A DNA stretch of 64,000 bases from CAYZXT01 sp964482515 (lineage in GTDB: Bacteria; Elusimicrobiota; Elusimicrobia; FEN-1173), in assembly GCA_964482515.1 (NCBI GenBank), contig CAYZXT010000005.1:1-64000 (forward strand). The letters run 5' to 3'. Positions within the stretch are counted from its first letter, which is position 1. Every line of letters starts with the position of its first letter. Below the pieces are notes generated by a model that did no database searches, was not told the origin of the DNA, and saw only the letters and a program-made list of their open reading frames with translations. The translations under genes were made by a program, and so were the position numbers. This document shows positions 61,195 to 64,000 of the stretch, one piece after another.

Positions 61195-61251
61195 TCAGTC
61201 TCCGTAAGTGGGTTATTTGGGTGTAACCGGACTTCCCCCGCGACGGAAACC

Positions 61252-61257
61252 ATTATA
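61252..61257 (-). promoter_or_regulatory. Putative -10 of the giant gene
   Basis: Perfect TATAAT on the minus strand within CACCTATATAATGG, 57 bases before the ATG at 61194. It would give a leader of about 50 bases. No -35 consensus at 16-18 bases. Confidence 0.4.
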
Positions 61258-61324
61258 TAGGTGGGAAAAGAATTTCCCCTTAAGGCTTGGTAACTTATTT
61301 GTAAACTTCCAGGGGATGGAGGAT

Positions 61325-61645
61325 CTATAAAATGCCCTTATCAGCTTCTCCTTCAGGTAGGGAAAGATAAATCTTGACGTCCGCCGGGGCAGTCAACAAA
61401 TCGAACAACCGGTTCCCCAGCGTTTTAAAGTGCGGCGTGGCGAAATGCAGGTCCAAAGCCTCCCGGGAAACCCATCGCTCCACCAGCATGAACCCGAGGG
61501 GATTGTCTTCGGAACGGTGCAGGGCGTAAAGGCGGCACCCCGGTTCGGTATGGGTCCCCCGCACCGCTTCGCGCAGGGCGTGGCGCACTTCTTTTTCGCG
61601 GCCGGGCTTGGCTTCAAAACGGGCGATGACGGTCACTTCGGGCAT
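61325..61645 (-). CDS. ABM-domain (YgiN-like) monooxygenase family protein
   Basis: 106 residues, one antibiotic-biosynthesis-monooxygenase domain: VTVIARFEAKPGREKEVRHAL strand-helix start, EPGCRLYALHRSEDNP with the typical GC, MLVERWVSREALDLHFATPHF with the conserved Glu, Trp and His. Members act as quinol or polyketide monooxygenases, or in autoinducer handling; the activity here is unknown. GGAGG seven bases before ATG. Follows a terminator, precedes the giant gene by 130 bases. Confidence 0.88.
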   Translation of the reverse strand: MPEVTVIARFEAKPGREKEVRHALREAVRGTHTEPGCRLYALHRSEDNPLGFMLVERWVSREALDLHFATPHFKTLGNRLFDLLTAPADVKIYLSLPEGEADKGIL

Positions 61646-61660
61646 GGCGTTTCCTCCGAT

Positions 61661-61691
61661 AAAAAACCCTCCCCGCGAAGGGAGGGTTTTC
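61661..61691 (-). terminator. Terminator after the tRNA pair
   Basis: On the minus strand AAAACCCTCCC pairs with GGGAGGGTTTT around a 5-6 base loop and runs into TTTTTT. The A run on the other side makes it usable in both directions. Separates the tRNA genes from the ABM gene. Confidence 0.85.
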
Positions 61692-61698
61692 GTTATAG

Positions 61699-61776
61699 TG
61701 GCGGAGTCGACGGGATTTGAACCCGCGGTCTTCGCCTTGACAGGGCGACGTGTTAACCGAGCTACACCACGACTCC
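61699..61776 (-). tRNA. tRNA-Asp (GTC)
   Basis: Acceptor GGAGTCG pairs with CGACTCC; anticodon loop CTGTCAA gives anticodon GTC; the T arm GGGTTCAAATCCC is complete. Discriminator G and CCA are encoded (61699-61701). Confidence 0.95.
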
Positions 61777-61786
61777 AAAATATATC

Positions 61787-61858
61787 TGGGCGGTACAGGA
61801 TTTGAACCTGTGACCCCTGCCTTGTAAGGGCAATGCTCTACCGCTGAGCTAACCGCCC
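61787..61858 (-). tRNA. tRNA-Val (TAC)
   Basis: Acceptor GGGCGGT pairs with ACCGCCC; anticodon loop CTTACAA gives TAC; D arm AGCTCAGCGGTAGAGC and T arm CAGGTTCAAATCCTG are standard. Discriminator A is followed by GAT, so CCA is not encoded, unlike the neighbouring tRNA-Asp ten bases away. Confidence 0.95.
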
Positions 61859-61948
61859 TAAATCAATCGGGATTCAAATCACAAGCCCAGGGTTCCAGAT
61901 TCGGTAGGGGTGGATTTTAGCAGATTTCGTTGCCTCGGCGCTAGCCGT

Positions 61949-61974
61949 GGCCCTCTGCTTGTCGGAAGAGGGCC
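61949..61974 (-). other. Hairpin between the S41 gene and tRNA-Val
   Basis: Perfect 8-bp stem GGCCCTCT/AGAGGGCC with a 10-base loop, 13 bases after the S41 stop. No T run follows, so it may end transcription with Rho or stabilise the 3' end. The rest of the 128-base gap (61859-61986) shows nothing else certain. Confidence 0.4.
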
Positions 61975-61986
61975 TCGGACGGCCTT

Positions 61987-63180
61987 CTAGTTAGTCTTCA
62001 ATTTACTTTTAAGGTAATTATACGCCTGCAGGATCAGCGGGTCTTTCAGATAACCGCTCAAAGCCTTATTCCGGGCGGAACTTTCCAGATATAAATTCTT
62101 CCCGCCAGTTGCCTGAATATCAGGTTTTATTCCTGCGTTCTGCAAAAGCCTCCCCTTGGGCGTGTAAAAGTGCGCCGTCGTTATTCGAAGCGCATACCCA
62201 TCGACCAACTGAAAATTGGACTGGATGGGGCATAACCCCTGAGAACGGTTCCCCATGAGCACGACCCTCCCGGCCTCCTTCAAACCGGCGGCCAAGATCT
62301 CCGCCTCGGCGGACGTGCCCCCGTTGATCAAGACCACGATCGGGAATTTCTTGAACCCTTCTTCCGAAGTAAAATACGACTGGGGCTGCTTCAGTTTTCC
62401 CCTTTTGGCGAAACCGACCAGAGTCCCCTTCGGCAAAAAGCACCCCGCCGTGTCGATGGCCTCCGTCAGAAGGCCGCCGGGATTATTCCTGAGGTCGAGG
62501 ATCAACCCCTTGACCCCTTTTTTATCGGCATAGGCGACAAACTTCCGCACTTCCACGGATGTTTCGAAAATAAATTCCGTCAAACGGAGATAGACGATCC
62601 CGTCCTTGTCGATAGCCGAGCCGATCACCGGATCGGGCTCGGCGAATTGCCGTTTGATTTCGACCGTCCGCGGATTCTTCTTCGCCGTTTGGACCACCAA
62701 CTTCAAGGCGCTGCCCGCGTCCCCCCGCATCGACTTCACTGCCGTCATCAATGACATGTTTTCGCAGGATTGCCCATTGATGGACAGGACCTTGTCGCCG
62801 GGCAATATTCCCGCCCAGGACGCGTGAGAGTACAACAGCGGGGTGACCACTTTAAGGTTTTTTTGGTCTTGCCTCAGGCGCAAACCCACCGACGCCGAAG
62901 GTTTGAATTTTTTATATTTCTTATCGGTTTCCGGATAGAGGAGCCGATCCATCGGGTCCATCTGCCTGACTAAAGATTCGACGGAGGGACGTTGTCTCAC
63001 ATCCAACTTCACCCCATGGCCCTTTTCGTTGACATAGTGCTCCTCGATGCATCGAACCATTTGGTCGAACAGGACCTCCTGGTGGCTGACGGCGGCCCGG
63101 ACGGAGACAGGCATCGCCATCAGCATCCCCAACAAGAACATTTTCCGGCATGGGCGTTGAAAATGGCACGAATGGTTCAT
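61987..63180 (-). CDS. S41 (C-terminal processing) peptidase homologue, catalytic residues missing
   Basis: 397 residues from ATG at 63180 (a TTG two codons earlier is possible). Signal peptide over the first 30 residues, PDZ domain at about 95-180 (VVTPLLYSHASWAGILPGDKVLSINGQ), then the S41 core: VYLRLTEF, GLILDLRNNPGGLL and IVVLINGGTSAEAEILAAGLKE. In active CtpA/Prc enzymes the Ser of xxSASASEI and a Lys 25 residues later are the catalytic dyad; here these positions read Ala (TSAEAEI) and Leu (NRSQGLCP). I therefore read it as a periplasmic pseudoprotease that may still bind C-termini. A TATAGT lies nine bases before the ATG. Confidence 0.88.
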   Translation of the reverse strand: MNHSCHFQRPCRKMFLLGMLMAMPVSVRAAVSHQEVLFDQMVRCIEEHYVNEKGHGVKLDVRQRPSVESLVRQMDPMDRLLYPETDKKYKKFKPSASVGLRLRQDQKNLKVVTPLLYSHASWAGILPGDKVLSINGQSCENMSLMTAVKSMRGDAGSALKLVVQTAKKNPRTVEIKRQFAEPDPVIGSAIDKDGIVYLRLTEFIFETSVEVRKFVAYADKKGVKGLILDLRNNPGGLLTEAIDTAGCFLPKGTLVGFAKRGKLKQPQSYFTSEEGFKKFPIVVLINGGTSAEAEILAAGLKEAGRVVLMGNRSQGLCPIQSNFQLVDGYALRITTAHFYTPKGRLLQNAGIKPDIQATGGKNLYLESSARNKALSGYLKDPLILQAYNYLKSKLKTN

Positions 63181-63189
63181 TGGCAATCA

Positions 63190-63195
63190 ACTATA
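63190..63195 (-). promoter_or_regulatory. TATAGT box just before the S41 gene
   Basis: Minus-strand TATAGT ends nine bases before the ATG at 63180 with no Shine-Dalgarno between, similar in placement to the boxes before rnr and the 33204 lipoprotein. Confidence 0.3.
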
Positions 63196-63262
63196 AGGGA
63201 ATCCGGATCGACGGGCCATGACCCGCATCATATTTCGCCCAGCGGCTTATTGTGTGACGGAA

Positions 63263-64000
63263 TCAAACGGGGGCGGTTTGGTGGAAGTATTTCTGCCGGA
63301 TCCAAAAAGAAAGGTTCACCAGGGAGATCAGCACCGGCACTTCGACCAAGGGCCCGATGACGGCGGCGAAGGCCTGGCCGGAATTGATCCCGAAAACCGA
63401 GATCGCGACGGCGATCGCCAACTCGAAATTGTTGCTGGCGGAAGTGAAGGAAAGTGTCGCGCTCTTTTCGTAGTTCGCTCCCGCCCATTTGGCCATGGCG
63501 AAGGACGCGACGAACATGACGACGAAGTAGAGCAGCAGGGGAACGGCGATCCGGAGAACGTCCATCGGCAAACGGACGATATAGTTCCCCTTCAAGGCGA
63601 ACATCACGACGATGGTGAAAAGCAGGGCGACAAGAGTGAGCGGACCGACCCGCGGCACGAAGATTTTCTCATACCACTCCGCGCCCTTCCAGCGGAGGAG
63701 GACAAACCGGGTGACGAACCCCGCCGCGAAGGGAACGCCCAGATAAATGGCGACGCTCTCGGCGATCGCGGCGATGGTCACCGGCACCACAGCACCGGAC
63801 AATCCCAGCCGGGGCGGCAGCACGGTGATGAATATGTAGGCGTAGAAGGAGAAGAACAGCACCTGGAACAGGGAATTGAAGGCCACCAGCCCGGCCGCGT
63901 ATTCCCGGTCGCCGCAGGCCAGATCGTTCCAGACGATCACCATGGCGATACAGCGGGCCAGACCGATCATGATCAAACCCGCCATGTAGTCAGGATAGTG
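63263..64000 (-). CDS. acr3: Arsenite efflux transporter Acr3, C-terminal part
   Basis: The frame is open to the window edge, so only about 245 of the usual 350 residues are visible. [18 protein letters not shown] is the Acr3 signature with the conserved Cys needed for As(III) transport; helices continue through [21 protein letters not shown] and [21 protein letters not shown], the second Acr3 signature. Bile acid:sodium symporter superfamily. Exports arsenite using the proton gradient. No arsR or arsC is visible in the window; the upstream context is missing. Confidence 0.95.
   Translation of the reverse strand, partial: HYPDYMAGLIMIGLARCIAMVIVWNDLACGDREYAAGLVAFNSLFQVLFFSFYAYIFITVLPPRLGLSGAVVPVTIAAIAESVAIYLGVPFAAGFVTRFVLLRWKGAEWYEKIFVPRVGPLTLVALLFTIVVMFALKGNYIVRLPMDVLRIAVPLLLYFVVMFVASFAMAKWAGANYEKSATLSFTSASNNFELAIAVAISVFGINSGQAFAAVIGPLVEVPVLISLVNLSFWIRQKYFHQTAPV

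Noticed and set aside
33265..61194. Treating the giant frame as several genes fused by assembly error
   Set aside because: The frame is kept through all six repeat copies and all cassettes, has no internal strong ribosome site that I could find at cassette borders, and giant proteins are known in the suspected phylum. Long reads would settle it.
33265..61194. Polyketide or non-ribosomal peptide synthetase
   Set aside because: No ketosynthase, acyltransferase, adenylation, condensation or carrier domains; the domains are sugar-, SAM- and phosphate-related.
33265..61194. Rhs/contact-dependent polymorphic toxin
   Set aside because: No YD repeats, haemagglutinin repeats or immunity gene; connectors are membrane helices rather than surface fibres.

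Overview
The window is one dense, high-GC bacterial segment in which almost everything reads on the minus strand. The gene set (a 14-function NADH dehydrogenase operon with fused NuoCD, FabV as enoyl-ACP reductase, a ResB/CcsA cytochrome c system, many lipoproteins, and above all one uninterrupted 9,309-residue reading frame of chained enzyme-like and membrane domains) fits an uncultured Candidatus Omnitrophota (PVC group) genome better than any other lineage I know. That assignment is an inference, not read from a marker gene.

Layout. 1-3.5 kb: the 3' part of a dihydrolipoamide dehydrogenase (plus strand), a small Cys-containing protein preceded by a promoter plus terminator-like leader, an alpha/beta hydrolase and FabV. 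3.6-18.4 kb: a complete respiratory complex I operon, nuoA-B-CD-E-F-G-H-I-J-K-L-M-N, mostly joined by ATGA overlaps. 18.6-25.3 kb: a lone receiver domain, an M48 metalloprotease lipoprotein, a GT39-like membrane protein (plus strand), a translationally coupled DsbA-like / MauE-like / DegT aminotransferase trio, a lysine-tailed beta-barrel protein and a NagD-like HAD phosphatase. 25.4-33.2 kb: RNase R, a sulfatase-fold protein, and a CcsA-ResB-lipoprotein cytochrome c maturation cluster.

33.3-61.2 kb is a single giant gene. It starts with a signal peptide and a ChaN/EreA-like domain. It then strings together three SAM methyltransferase-like domains, two GHMP (fucokinase-like) kinases, two sugar nucleotidyltransferase-like domains, two HAD phosphatases, a two-dinucleotide-site flavoprotein and several unrecognised domains. 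These are separated by recurrent four-helix membrane modules. Three pairs of those modules are nearly identical at the DNA level (about 470, 401 and 348 bp) and bracket domain cassettes, one of which is visibly more AT-rich than its surroundings. I read this as a membrane-anchored modular megaprotein that evolves by recombination between its own membrane connectors. It is the most likely 'undescribed system' here.

61.3-64 kb: an ABM-domain monooxygenase-like protein, tRNA-Asp(GTC), tRNA-Val(TAC), an S41 peptidase homologue whose catalytic Ser and Lys both appear to be replaced, and the C-terminal part of an Acr3 arsenite transporter running off the window. No stretch longer than 300 bases lacks a gene. 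No rRNA, CRISPR array or transposase was seen. Repeat identities were compared by eye and domain borders inside the giant protein are approximate (tens of residues).
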